Part shown: one piece after another, positions 11,801 to 24,203 of the stretch
Layout of the letters: each line of letters starts with the position of its first letter
Numbering within the stretch: position 1 is the stretch's first letter
Assembly: GCA_973895155.1 (NCBI GenBank)
Contig: OZ316898.1
Location: 3,286,001-3,350,000, forward strand
DNA: 64,000 nt
Origin: Marsupella aquatica
Taxonomy: Eukaryota; Marchantiophyta
Direction of reading: 5' to 3'
Notes under the pieces: model-generated
What the model was told of the DNA's origin: nothing
The model's input: the letters and a program-made list of their open reading frames with translations, nothing else
Databases searched by the model: none
Program-made: the position numbers and the translations under genes

Positions 11801-13698
11801 GAAGCATCCGCGGACGAAGGAGATGATGGTATGATCTTTCAGATTGTTCAGTTATATATACGAATAGGCTTGAAATCTTTTGAGTCACCTGCAAGCGTTG
11901 TGAGTACTATCTGGACAACAACTATTATAACTCACGGAGTAGATGTTTCTCTGTGTTTCACCTGGGCTTGTATCTGGATAGAATCAACAAAATTAGAGGT
12001 TCGGTTTCCTAAATGTTGTTCTGGAAATTTGTTGGGATGCAGACCGAAGACATATGGTTTGCTGCTCCAAGGAAAGGGGTCATGGTATTTGCTCTTCCCG
12101 GTGAACGCTGCATTGCTGACCTAAATGGCGACTTTAAGGTCCATTTCACAGATAGACATGGTGATTTCTACTGGTACGTCAATTAATTCCCAGTCGTGAG
12201 GAAAGAAATGAATTTCTTCAGATAGATGATTGAGGCTCCCATCGCAGCAAGACAGCCCATGTTGGATTTAGGTTTCAAGTTGTAAAGGTCGCGGTGTCCT
12301 CTTCGTTTGTGAGATCCTTGACAGACTCTGGTTTGCATTGAGTGAAGAGAATGACCGTCATTTTATATAATCAGGCATCTGAACTTGGACTTGATAATCC
12401 TGCTCAGATTTTGTTCTGGTAGCAAAGAAGTTCCAAATCATTTAACACACAACATTTTGCGACCATTTTAGTCATGTAATCTCCACCAGAGCCCTTACTG
12501 ATTGTTAGGAGAAACCGGTTTAAGGATGCGTAGTGGCTTGTCACGTGTTCTAATCTATGTCCGTGACAATGCAGCTGGTTGAACACAAATATGATGGAGT
12601 CCAGGCAACTTCTTCTCACGTCTGATCTCGATGGCTTTGACAAGGTCAGAAAGGTTTTTAATGTCTTTTTTGACCTGTTTTTGCTTGGAGTTGCTGTTAT
12701 TATAGATTGCGTTTTTTAATATAGGGCAAACTGTAGAGCTCCGACTCTTTCGGCAAGTGTAAAATTAACGATGTACTTTACTGAGATGACCAACTGCCGG
12801 TTGATATGTTTAATAGCGTTCTGATCCAAAGGCCACGGGTATTTTTACTTTGCAGAGGAGACTGCCTTCACCTGGTTTTCAGGTTGAGATTGTTGTTTTG
12901 GATCACGATGCCCCATTGCCGGTCAAATCCAGAGTTGACCAGCCTCCTGTCCAAGCAGCTGTCAACCTGCAACGTCCAATACAAAGCAGCACACAAGAGA
13001 ATTCTGTACCCCGGCCCATCTCTGACGCAAATACATCAGAAACCAATGGCAAAGATGGTGATAAGGATAACATCTTCAGTGACAGTGAGGGTGAAGATGA
13101 CAAGGATATTTCGAAAAAGAGTAGAGGTGCAAAGGAAGCATCGGCAGATCGCGAAGCAAGAGAACATGTTCTGGCTACAGCTGGAGAGCCACGTAGCCCT
13201 CCTAATTCATTTTCAACCGCTATTGGGGGTGGTCTGAGAAATGCCATGGATAGAATGGGGATTTCGCAACCAGGATGGACAAGCACTCCTAATAGTCCAC
13301 CCAATGATTCTAGTGTTGCAAGAGCTGCAAACGAGTCCAAGACCCAAGATGGGCTGAAGGCGTCACAGCATGCGGGTGCACCAGAAGAAAACCCTGAAAG
13401 CTCTTCAGCTGTGTCCGGCTCGAGCGAAGTGGTTGTAGAGGGAAGAAAGGTGGATCCGCATGAGACAAGTTCTGAGAAATTGGTCGGGAAGGGAGCGGAG
13501 TCGCTGGATCCCAAGCATGTTGATAGGGATGGGAAGGGGAGTTTCAGAGGAGATCCTCAAGAGCAAAGAGTGGAGGCCGGAAGATTCGATTCTTCTGTTG
13601 CTTCCAGTGATTTCCAGGCAATTGCTGTAGCAAGTGCTGCGGATGCTTCCGTTTTCACTTTTGGTGATGATGAAGATTATGAGAGTGAGGAAGAGTGA
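8850..13698 (+). CDS. PTEN2: PTEN2-class phosphatidylinositol phosphatase
   Basis: Twelve exons join in frame: 8850-9350, 9547-9648, 9870-9926, 10210-10275, 10412-10588, 10710-10796, 11271-11335, 11578-11654, 11782-11828, 12043-12173, 12575-12644 and 12856-13698, giving 740 aa. ATG 8850 is the first in-frame Met. Residues 1-150 are a Ser-rich disordered extension. The tensin-type phosphatase domain follows, with the FPFDDHN loop (D249/D250) and catalytic P-loop HCKAGMARTG (C282, R288), then a C2-like domain to about 480. A long acidic tail holds FSDSEGED (534-541) and ends ASVFTFGDDEDYESEEE. Plant PTEN2 enzymes remove phosphate from phosphoinositides and bind phosphatidic acid. Met-Ala instead of Lys-Gly in the P-loop marks the plant PTEN2 class. 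Arabidopsis PTEN2 proteins are about 610-630 aa, so both ends here are longer. All key residues are present. An 88-codon frame at 8525-8791 could be an upstream ORF. Confidence 0.95.
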
Positions 13699-13889
13699 CC
13701 TGTAAAAAAGTTGCCATGTGTGTAAATTTGGTCAGTCAATAAGATTTCAATCTAGATTAGTTGATCTGTTACTTTTGGCTACAACAGAAGCATAAGAGAA
13801 GTGGAGCATTTCGCTGTTTTGTACGTTGGATATGGAAACACATGCGAAATTACAGAATTAGTTGTACGTCTAGAACATAGTTTCCACTT

Positions 13890-14310
13890 GCAGTAGTCCG
13901 TTTCCCATTGTTGTCGCATCTCAGATTTATCAAATGCTTCAACAGAATGATCTTTACACCGTGTTTCTCGCTCTTGGGAAGGATCACTGACCCTTGTTAC
14001 ATATTGCAAGTGATCAGCAATTATAAAGCTTTTGCGTTTCCGGTTATTGTGGCATCTCATATTCAATCAAAATGCTTCAACAGAAGTGATCTTCACACCG
14101 TGTTTCTCGCTCTTGAGAAGGACGACTGACCTTCTTACATATTGGAAGTGATATGGAATTAGAAGGCTTGCAGCAGTCCTTTGCCCTTGTTGTGGCATTT
14201 CAGTTTTCATCTTCAACAGAATTGAGCTTGACACCGCGTTTTTCGCTCTTGGGAAGGACGTTTGACCTTGCTACATATTGCAAGGCATCAGGAATTATAA
14301 AGCTTGGGGT
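13890..14310. repeat. Three tandem repeats of about 138 bp after PTEN2
   Basis: The landmark ACACCGTGTTTCTCGCTCTTG occurs at about 13955, 14094 and 14230 (third copy ACACCGCGTTTTTCGCTC), periods 139 and 136. Each unit also has GTGGCATCTCA, ATGCTTCAACAGAA and TACATATTGCAAGTGAT blocks. The array starts about 190 bp after the stop codon and may lie in the 3' UTR or just beyond it. Confidence 0.9.
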
Positions 14311-15700
14311 TTCGTGTTGGTCTGCCCAATGTTAGCATGTCTTTGCAATAGAGCTTTTTGGCACTACCCAACTTGAGATAGGTCGGTGGAAGGTCAATAC
14401 TGGCGGGGACTTTTGGGTTCACGTAGTCAATAATTGTTTGACATTTTTCGGACTACCTTTGGGATAAGACTGAAGTCAGCTTTGCGAAGAACTCTTGCTC
14501 TCCAAAAGGCAGTGGCAGTTGGTGCAGGTACCTCGCAGCGAATCTCTTTTAAAGGGGTTGTGACACTGATTGACATCGGATCAGGTAGGAAGAGCACCTT
14601 TATAGTCCAAGATGCCCTTGAAATTTATGCGGCGTTCTTTTTCTGAATAATGCTGCATACTTGCTATCGTCACCCTTTGCCCCAGGGTAGTTTTATGTCC
14701 ACCATGGGCGTGGCAATAGCAATTCCAATCATGGACAAGGTTTGATGAGCTATGTTCTCCAATGGAAATGTTCATCCCCGAGTGAACAGTGCAAATAGCA
14801 TTACCCCGCCATGCCTAGTGTACCCCTGTCCAATGTCTGATCACATAAGCAAAATGTACAGCAGAGCATAGCAAGCAAAAAAGGAGTTTCTCATTCTTCC
14901 TCCCCACACCAACCAGGAAAAAGGAGTTTCTCTTTCGTGCCTAAAGAAAAGGAGTTCCCACTTTGCAAATGAATGTCATCTTTTCTCTTCTTCCCCTTTC
15001 CTTTGCAAATGAAGATTTGGGAGGTTCCTCTTAAATTGCAAGCATCAACTTTTCCTCAGGATTTTCTCTGACGTTGGCTTTCCAATTTTATTGTTTTTTA
15101 ACTCAGAGTCTTTTGTAGGAGTTACCACAAGGGACCGATAACAGGGTTATCCATGGGGTCGCCTTATGTGTTTGACCAGTAGGTAGCCTTTGGGCTCCTT
15201 TGTAATCAGATTTAAAAGGGTTCCGTTCTTGTAGATAATAAAATAACCACACAGTAGTTGATTTTTCACCTAATCTTCTTACAAGAAAATCATTTGGGGA
15301 ATATCTGTAATTGAGTACTGAGGAGCTCCCTGGCCTAAAGTACTTGAACGTAGAGTCCTTAAAGGGGCTGGATTTAAGTTGGGCTCACTTTTCTTGAGTG
15401 CTTCCTTCTTCCTAGGGCCTTTTTTTTCTTCCTTTCTGCCTCTTTTTCTCTTTTAGGGTATGGTATGAATATGAACTTTCGGTATGGTATGAATATGAAC
15501 TTTTCGCACGCTCCTTTAAATTATTTACATATGGTTTGCACTGTCTAGCTTTAAATGTAGGCCCATTTTTAAATAGGATTTTTGCCTTAGGTTGGTTCTG
15601 AAAATGAACTTATTTTCAAACATTTGTCGTGTTTTTGTTGCCATTCTTGTTGAAGGGTTTTTTCCTGCAGGCTATTCTTGGAGTCTTGAGTCTTGAGTCC
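14311..15700. other. Intergenic, one small tandem repeat
   Basis: No gene is recognised. A 24-bp unit (GGTATGGTATGAATATGAAC plus four bases) is repeated exactly in tandem at 15457-15480 and 15481-15504, with one base different at the end. Two related AAGGAGTTTCTC blocks lie at about 14880 and 14925. Confidence 0.5.
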
Positions 15701-15703
15701 TGA

Positions 15704-16400
15704 TTCATGGTGGCCAATTGTCTTCACACCATGTCTAGAGGCTTTCCCCCCTAGTTCACACACAAAGGAGTGTAGAAAATAAAGGGCTGGATCCAAAGAC
15801 TCAAAGAAAAACTTTTTTAGGTGAATAAAACTTATTAGCAGAACTAAAGAATTGCTTAGATGGAAGGGTCTACTCTCGGGGGTTTCACTTCCACCAAAAT
15901 GACACATCACGTGCGACAAAGTATAGGGTCATTTTATTGCTTCAAAAGGAAGACTTAAGAATTTTTTGAGAAGAACAATAGGGTTGTTTAAATCAAATTT
16001 TGAGACTTATAAGAACATTAGGGTTCTCATAACCAAATTTTTGGAGTATTCCAAGAATATTCCAACTTTATAGGGATTGAAAAATAATTATTTTTTCTTA
16101 CATTTTAGGGGGTCCGAGACCTAAAAACGTTGCAGGTGAAGGGGAGACATCCATATAGTGAGACCCCCATGGTCTACTTCATGGTGGCCAATTGTCTCAG
16201 AGTCAGTCTTAAGACTTTGTTCCATCTAATTCACACAAAAGGAAAGTGGAAAACAAAGAAGTCAGGCTGGATCTATATATTCAAATAGAAGTTGCTTGGA
16301 TAAATAAACTTTACTAGCATAAATGAAAAACTGAATATGGAGAAGAGGCAGCCCAGTACCCCACACTTAGCATTCACTTCCATTCACCCCCTGACCCCAT
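15704..16400. repeat. Direct repeats (about 200 bp) flanking a reversed family B copy
   Basis: The block starting CATGGTGGCCAATTGTCT occurs at 15707 and 16182 and can be followed for about 200 bp in each, through matching GGCTGGATC, AATAAA-CTTA and TTCACTTCCA segments. The DNA between (about 15900-16130), read on the minus strand, matches repeat family B seen at 33.1 and 59.6 kb. Either a segment was duplicated in tandem, or this is a small element with long terminal direct repeats. No tRNA-primer site is visible. Confidence 0.6.
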
Positions 16401-19400
16401 TGTTACAAAGGTGGTTGGCACTGAGGAAGTGAAGAGTTCCTAGGCAGTGCATTTCCACCCTGTTTGTCACAGTGGCAGTAGGAAATAAATGGGGATGATT
16501 GAACAGAAATCAACCTTGACCATAGCCCCAAATAGACCCTTCACCACACCTTTCGGCCTGATTTAAGGTCCTGACTCACCCTTCGTGGACAAACCTGGAG
16601 GGACCTTCCCGGGAAGATTTGCCTAATAAAGTATGGACTATCAAATTTGTGCATGCCCTGTATGAACCCTAAGCTTTTTTCATTTCAAATATTATGGCAA
16701 TGTCACAATTTCTCTAACATAATTCCATTTAAAAAAAAACACAATGAAAAGACAAATCTGAAGCCCCCATGGACCACAAGGTTGGCCTTTGAAACCCCTA
16801 TGGACCATATTTCCCCAAATTTGGGTTTAATTAATTAAAATAACTTGATATTCATAAAACACACTCAAATTATATTTTGTGTGAGGACTTAAATTTTCAA
16901 TAATTATTTATTTACAAGCGTATAGTCCCTAGTGGGCAGAGGCTCATAGAGTATAACGCCCTGCAGCACACTCACAGACTCACTGTACTAGTAGTTGGCG
17001 CTATCAACAACAAACTGATGATGAGGGGAATTTAATGCTGTACATAACCCAACGAATGTCCTAATTGGATAGAGCAATATGATGGGACTAATGTACCACG
17101 TAGAAAAGTACAGTACCCCCCTTGAAAGCCTCCTGTAGTTGCTATAGGTGCCAAGCTACTGCGCTTCAAATGTGCTGATCACCTACCATCTTCTCAGCAC
17201 AAGTCATACCTGGTTGGAGTTGTTGGGTTGGCCATGGTTGCAACTCAACTGTAGCTCTGCAACCTACAGTGAGGAATTGATGATGAGTTAATCATGACTG
17301 TGATTGTTTGTACCAGAGTACAGGACTGCAGTAAGCGAGTCAAGTCAGGTACAGGTACTGGGTGGGAAGGATTGGATCAGTGGCATCAGGATCTGGTCGT
17401 GTGGGCGCCAGTCATAGAATTTGGGAGTCCGAATTGACATCAAAACGTGATACTATACTATATTGTATAATAAAATATCACTCCATATCATGATCATCCA
17501 AATTATTATTTTTTAGTCACTCAATGTTTTAATTATATATCATATATATGTATTGTCATATTTTGAAATATAATTATATTACAGTGAAAGAAGTTGGTTT
17601 AATTAAATTTTGCCTGTTTCTCACCTTGCAGTTTTTCGTTTGGGATCTTATTTCTTGTTTGACTATTTTGTTCATTTTTGTTTCTAGCAGCTGACATTAG
17701 TTTTGGGGGATTGTAGGGGACTTCTGGGCCTTTTGTGTTTTTTTTCCTTTGTTTTAACTCCTTTATTGGTTCTGAATCTGGTATCCTGATCCTGTCTCCC
17801 GCTCTGGGTCTACTTTTCTTTTGGCAGAACCATATATTTTATTTTTCTTTTGTAATGTGATGTATAGTTTACTTCAGACTGCATTTCCAGATGTTCATTT
17901 TTATTCTAAATCTCAGTTATCTGAGTTAGGTAGTCATGCATGTTTTCACATTTCTCAGATTCTATGCAGGTTAGGAATCCTATGGACCATAAGGTTAATT
18001 TTCCATTTTTCATTTTGTTTTGCTGATGGAAAAGGAAAACTGTGCTCAAGGGTACAAGCCATGCAACTGACTTTGCTTCCTTTGGGATGGGGGACAACCC
18101 TTTCACTTAATATTCAAACTAGACAAAAAGTATACAAGCCCTGGAGCCAACCAGAGCCAAAAATCCATGTCACCACAGAACTGAAACTGATAGTAAACTG
18201 GGAAGGCCGGGAAGCGATGGCACACCCATTCCAAAAAACCAGGAGTCACCTTCATTAGAAAATGCGAGGAGTACTGGGACTAGTTGTGCAGCTCCAAATA
18301 AGCAAAGACTCCAACCCCATAACTATGGAACTTCAAATCTGACTATGGGTCAATAAACACAATAAGCTTGAAAAAAGGTGGGGAGGAGCAGATAATCATT
18401 TCTCATAAAATCCAGGTAATCTCTTGGATAGGAGCACAGCTTGGGAGACAAAACCCTTTCTCCAAACTCCCCATTACATCATGACTCCTCCCTGGGTGTC
18501 ACCAAAATCCAAGAGGAATCCACCTGCAAAAATATGCGAACAAAAGTTTAGCATGAGATACTTCCCTTTCTAGTTCAAAAGTTTCACCATACCAAAAGGA
18601 AAAAAATCAACAAAACTTAAAACTTAAAACAAACTTTTGCATCGCCCTACCCACCCCAAAAAAGAAAAATGGATATGGAATTGTAGATGCCTAGTAATAT
18701 TAATTTGGCGCGTGTGGCTTGGAGCCTGTAATCTGGATGGCACTATGGGAGAGGTGAGTGAGGAGTGTGACGAAGGTGAATTAATTAACTCCTTTTGGAA
18801 AGAAGCGAAAAGAGAGGCCTAAAGGACAAACTGGGGACGAAGTCAACGTGATGAAATAAGGAATCCAAGGCATTACATAGCTTTAGTTAATGAGGGACCG
18901 TATCCAGAGCACTGAGCTCCAATAATAAATGAAGGCCCTTATTATGCCCCTCGCTAGCTGGCTCCGAAGATCCGGAAATGTCGGGCGGCTGACCGCTTAA
19001 CTAATTCTTTCATAATTCATACTGGCCACACCTGTCCTTTCCACGAATGACAAAACAGGGAGATGGCTCAGATGGGGCCCCCACATAAAATAATAACACT
19101 ACTACTAAAAATATGCAGATGGTTGGAACATTGGGACAAGTGACCTTTTTTTCCCCTGTAATCTGTGAGGGAACCTAAAAGGACAAGTGCCTCGAAGGAG
19201 AAGAAATGTGGGTCCCACCCATTATTTCTTTGTAAGACACTCTTCAATCTATATATGGCCGTCGGATCTTTCCTGATATTAAGGAAATCCGTCAGATCTA
19301 TGAAGATGGAGTTTCAACTCATAGGTATTTGACCAATTTGGGGTATTTTTCTCCACAATTTTTCTCGTATAGTCGTATGATTCGCAAAGGTAGAATTTTG

Positions 19401-19535
19401 GTGATTATTAGCCAAGTAAAATATCAATCAACCAGATAGAACTAAGGAATAGTCCGTGGCATCTTCAGGGGCTATGGGCTGAAAATGAAAGTGGACGGTG
19501 ATGGTTTAAGTGCTGAATTTGGAGTCTAAAAGTGG
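16401..19535. other. Intergenic, AT-rich in part, no gene recognised
   Basis: The stretch at 17450-17600 is strongly AT-rich (repeated TATAT and AATTATAT). A 145-codon frame at 17821-18258 shows no domain and no splice context and is probably chance. CCGTCGGATC and CCGTCAGATC near 19260-19300 recall motifs in the duplication at 27.8-28.4 kb. Confidence 0.45.
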
Positions 19536-19539
19536 CAGG

Positions 19540-19925
19540 GCCCTCGTGGTCAGAATTCCAACCCCTCCATCACGAATGGTTTTCCCATATTTTTTCCCCA
19601 TTTTTTTATATATTTCACAAAGGTGCCCAACAGGGGGACATGATCCCATAGGTGAAAACCCACTCAAGAGAGAACAAGGAAAAGGCCAAAAGGCCAGAAA
19701 GACCAGGGCAGAAGCCTAGCACAAGAACAACCAAAGACGCATAAATCTAAACCCTACCTATTGGCAAATAGAAGTGCCTGGTTGAGTTTGGGAGTAAACT
19801 GCTTAAGAGGGTCAAGCAATGGAATCATACTAAATGCTGGACAACCAATTGCCTCTCCTCTAGGAAGAATAGTGAAAGCCTATGCCTCTTGAAGTGCAAC
19901 AAACACCCCATTTGGAATCTTGTGT
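19540..19925 (-). repeat. Dispersed repeat family A, copy 3
   Basis: Read on the minus strand it has, in order, GAGGCATAGGC...CACTATTC, GAGAGGCAATTGG, TTGACCCTCTTAAGCAG and GGGATCATGTCCCCCTGTTGGGC. These match the copies at 32.5 and 51.7-52.1 kb in the same order. Frames are broken. The order and single orientation fit fragments of one retroelement 3' region. Confidence 0.55.
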
Positions 19926-19929
19926 CTCA

Positions 19930-22330
19930 GTTGGTCCTTTTTGTTCTTGTCTTTGGCAGTTTGATAATACATCACCCACATGGCAAAAGTGACTATGGCT
20001 GATTTCAATTTCTTTAATAAACTTTCTCCACATTCTCAACTGAAATTGATTGATTATTATTTTCCATGTTCACTAAAGTTGATTATTTTCCCTCTGTTAA
20101 CGTATCAACGACGAATACGGCAGACAAAATTCTCTACATCAATGAAGACACCGAAAATTGATTGATTGCAGAATTCAGTCTACGAGAATCCAAGCTTGGA
20201 GCTCCGATATGGCAACGATGATCACGGCGGAAATAGTATTTTAACCTTCTCCAATTACGAAGCCAGGAAAGGTCGCAGTACCGCCATACCGCCCTAAATT
20301 ATTATAACATTTTTTTAAAAAGGATGCAATAGTGCAGTGGACCACTCTACCACTACCCCTCTCTCCAAAAACGCACCTATACTTTTCTTTGTACGAAACG
20401 TCTGTCAGGATTGATTTTGTTACAATATCGTTACTCCGTTGCCGGTGCAGAAAATTCCTGTACCTATGCCGAAATGCACGTCCCTTCCATGGCTCCAGAA
20501 CCCAGATCATGAGCTCAACCCAGAATTCATTCCGATGATCATTGCACACCGATGTTTTCTCTGCAACGAAATCTTGCACGGGCGAGCCATCGTTCTCGTT
20601 CTCCGTATGTGGCAATCTGTGGAAGTAGTGGGGTTTTACAGTTGGGCAATATAGAGTGTGTAGAGACAGCATCCGAAGAAGCTGATGAGAGGATTGAATG
20701 GATTGAAGACTTGAAGGAGAGGAATTGAAGTCAAGGAAGGTAAGCGCTGAGTGAGCAGGGTGGCAGCATTGAATGGGCACGCTACAGAACTGACTGTTAC
20801 TTCTGTGGTGTCAGCGCCTTTCCGGGGGGGAAGCATTGACGGAATGAATTCTTCTCCCTTGCCTTGCGTTGCCTTGTCTCTCATCAGCCTCGGGCCATCG
20901 CCAGGTGAGCTCCCTCGACGCTAGTGGTGGTGACAAGAAGCGCAAGCGATGGATGGAGGGCCGCCATCGTCGCGCGCGTACCGTAGCACGTACCAAATAC
21001 CGTTGCGCCTATTTAGGTGTGGAGTGGTAGCAACTTTTATTATCACTAGAGTGCAAGCGAGGCTGCTGCTGAACAGCTGAAGTGCTGGGTAGGGGGATTG
21101 ATGTTCGCACATGCGGGAACAGTGCGCACAATTTGAGCAATCTGCTCATCTGGCTTTGCCCCACGTGAGGGGCTGCGAGAGGACGGGGTCCCCCGCTTCT
21201 GGAGCGTAGTGTTGCAAGGTAGCCTAGCCTCGGATGAATCCATCACTCCATCACTGTGTTGTGTGATTCACGCTACGCAGCACTAGATCTTGGGTCGTTT
21301 CGAATGAATATTTTGTTCTGGACCGTGCGTTGTGTGATTCACGCTATTCAGCACTAGATCTTTGGGTCGTTTGGAATGTCGTATTTGTTTTGACCGTTCA
21401 GTGTTGCCATGTTTGTCTCTTCGGACAGATTCTTTAGGAGCGGGACTCGAGTGGGCAAATTCTTTACCTGGAGGTGGATCGGAGAGAATTATGTATATTA
21501 TTATCTACTTGAAAGCGCAATTTGACAGCCCAACCCAGAGCAGCAGCCCCCACAGAAAGTGATAACAATGAACAAAGATGCTACTCGGCCTTTCCAAGAC
21601 CGACCGTGGTCATCAGTTTGGGTGTTTGAAACTTAATCTAGGCCCCCAACTTGTAACATGATTAACGCTTTCCACAAAGGTGAGGACTCACCAGCCAACT
21701 GCAAGGTCTGGCTTACGACGCGTGTGTGCAGCCCCCAAATCATGTCCAAGACCCTTTCTGGCAGGTAAATTTTGAGCCGCCGAATTGGTGTCTGTGGGGC
21801 AGCAGCTTTCAGTTTTTTTGGATGCCTGTTGCAACCTTGACAATTATGCCGCCAAGCCACTCGGAGGGAAGGTCCAGTGCCAAATGCAATCGCCCATTTG
21901 CACGAGGAATTCCTGTCAAATCCATTCTCACGCTTTTGGCTTTCTGGATGGTCTGCTACTCTGCCCGAGGCACACTTCGAAACGCGAGTCGAAACAAAGA
22001 CTCCAGCCGCAGTCTAACTTTCAAGAGGTGGCGGGAGAGGATAATGTAGCGGGAGTACTTGGTTCGATTTCGATTTCGAGGCACGAGATTGGATTAGGGT
22101 AGATGATTTCGTTCCGACAGCAGAGAAGACCTGAATATGCAACACTCCAAAACAAATGCATCTTCATGGTCTCAGTGTCATCCGGCATTGAGTCCAATTT
22201 TGAGCAAATCCATCAAGGGCCCCAAAACCTCTACATTCACAAAACCAGTGGAACAACAAACAAGGCATACATCTCCAATCAACCGATCTTAGATACACGC
22301 ATGATGTGTGTACACGGGTAAAGTGAATTC
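19930..22330. other. Unassigned, moderately GC-rich, with a 71-bp duplication
   Basis: Two tandem copies of a 71-bp unit beginning GTTGTGTGATTCACGCTA lie at 21258-21328 and 21329-21398. A 179-codon minus-strand frame at 20241-20780 is the longest unexplained frame but has no recognisable domain. The part nearest 22330 may hold the 3' end of the F-box gene. Confidence 0.4.
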
Positions 22331-22334
22331 ATTT

Positions 22335-24203
22335 CTAAGATTGTAATTTGCAGCTGGACATGTAAATCCTCAACATGTGCTGCCAGAAAAAGTATAGTAC
22401 AAGTGGTTTGATCTGTAGTTTGCGAGGCTTCCAGCGCCTCAACGCTTCCAACGCCTGGTTGGAAATGTTGTAACAATCACTCACGTCTAGCTCTTGTATT
22501 TCGGGACAGCTAGCTGCTAATTTAGAGGCAGACTTGTCTGTCACCAGCGGACTGTTGCGAATTGACAGCACCGTAAGCAGCGGACACCTGCGTGCAACCA
22601 AACGAGGGAATGGTCAATTCCAGAAAAACTGCCGCCCTAAATCTATTCAAGGCCCAAATCAGTCAAAGCATATTCTTCCATAATGTAGAGCACAGTACTC
22701 CCTTCCAGCAACTGCCCAATTGGTTCATTGGAAGACCCATATCAGGTGGAACATCCAGCCATGAAGTAGAACTCCATTGTCCAATTTCGTCGATGTCCAC
22801 CAGCGAAAGTCGTGAATTGAAATCGTGCTGTCAACATCAACTTCCTAACGATCTAAACGCAACGGTGCGTTGTCTAACTGGGACTCAGAAAACGACCAAT
22901 TCTGTAACTTTGCGCCTGAAAGCCGGACCCTCTGTAGCGAACGAGGGAAAAGAAGAATGGATTGCTACCTAAATTGAGGTAACAACCAATGTCACATTGA
23001 TCGGCAAAGTCTAGCTTGTCATACGAACAATCTTAGAACTTCCGCCGAATGAACCGTTCCGAGTACCGAATCCTCAGCATTGACCCAAATTCACGGTGAG
23101 TTGAGCCGGCCGGGTTGTTATACTTCCAGTTGCAACGAAGTTGTGACTCAATCCTATCAGCACTTGACAGTCATAGCCGACCATATTGAAGATAGGTTTC
23201 TTGTCACGAGGAGATTACGCAATCCGGCTCCATTTCAGCGAATGTAGTAGACTCGAGCACATCATGTCCGCAGTAAACAGCCAGCCAGCCTCCAGATATA
23301 ACTGACCATACTAAAGATGGACTGCTAGTCACGAGAATATTATGCAAACGGGAATGAGTAATTCGTGGAAGAGAAAGTTGGAAGCAGGCGTACTTACACA
23401 CGAAAGATAGAGACTGCGTCCTTGCGAGGCTGTCTCGATCGATCGATATAGGTTTGAATGTCTCTCGTGTCAAAGTGAAGATTCAATGAGAAGTGGAAGA
23501 GTACTCTTGAGTTGAGAGGTGGGCAGGAGGCAGGCAAATGATGAACTTATTATGAATACCTGTCAGCAATGTACTCTATTGCTCCATCTGAACAATGCAT
23601 TGTGCGTAGCTCGCGGAGCTGGCCACAACTCCGATCCACGATTTTCTTTACAAGAAACTCCACGCTGGATTCGCACTCGAACTCCCACCATATATCCTCC
23701 TCTATCCTCTTCTCAAACCACCCCTCCATGTCCACAATCCTCCAGCAAGTCGGGTCGCAAGAAGCGCTCCGCCAAGCCTTGCACACGAGCGGCACCGTCT
23801 GCATTCTCTCCTCGAACGGCAGCCGACTGAAAACCTCAGCGAGCAAGTCAGCGCCGATCACATTGGCTCCTCCGCAGCTTCTGCTGCTGTCCATACACGA
23901 CCCGCTGCTCGTCTTCTCCAGCACTACATCATCAACTTTAGCTTGACGACATTCCGAGCCTGCCACCATGATCCTTCTCCTCCTCTTCCGTTGAGGAGAA
24001 GGCATTGCTCTTCTCGATTGCTCCCGAACCCCCATCGGTGGGACAATCATCTCCAACATATTATTATCTCCAGCGAAAATGCCCGCACGCTCCGAGTGGT
24101 CTCGTCTGCCTCGGAATCTGTAGAATGGATTGGGGACAGCCTTCGAGCCACCCGGTCTCTCCTGTTTGCACACAGCTAGCGGTGTTGCCGACCAAAGGCC
24201 CAT
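22335..24203 (-). CDS. F-box/LRR protein (substrate adaptor of SCF E3 ligase)
   Basis: Exon 1 runs from 24203 to 23560 and exon 2 from 22587 to 22335. Joining CAG/GTATTC to ...GCACGCAG/GTGTCC restores the reading YIADRCPLLTVL across the intron, giving 298 aa. The F-box is at about residues 114-155 (core FSRLPFEERMQTVPLVCKAW, then CDPTCW). Leucine-rich repeats follow, with hallmarks such as CPEIQELDVSDCYNIS. It resembles the plant SKIP19/At3g48880 type of F-box/LRR proteins, which bind SKP1 and present targets for ubiquitination. The target is unknown. The start is uncertain: ATGs at 24203, 24059, 24005 and 23969 are in frame, and the frame is open upstream. The last 30 residues after LRRW do not look like a repeat, so exon 2 may really end at a donor near 22395 with a last exon I could not find. 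Confidence 0.8.

Noticed and set aside
12903-13514. 203-codon minus-strand frame
   Set aside because: Antisense shadow of the last PTEN2 exon.
20241-20780. 179-codon minus-strand frame, the longest unexplained frame
   Set aside because: No domain, no homology I can recognise and no splice or promoter context. A frame of this length is expected about once by chance in a window this size.
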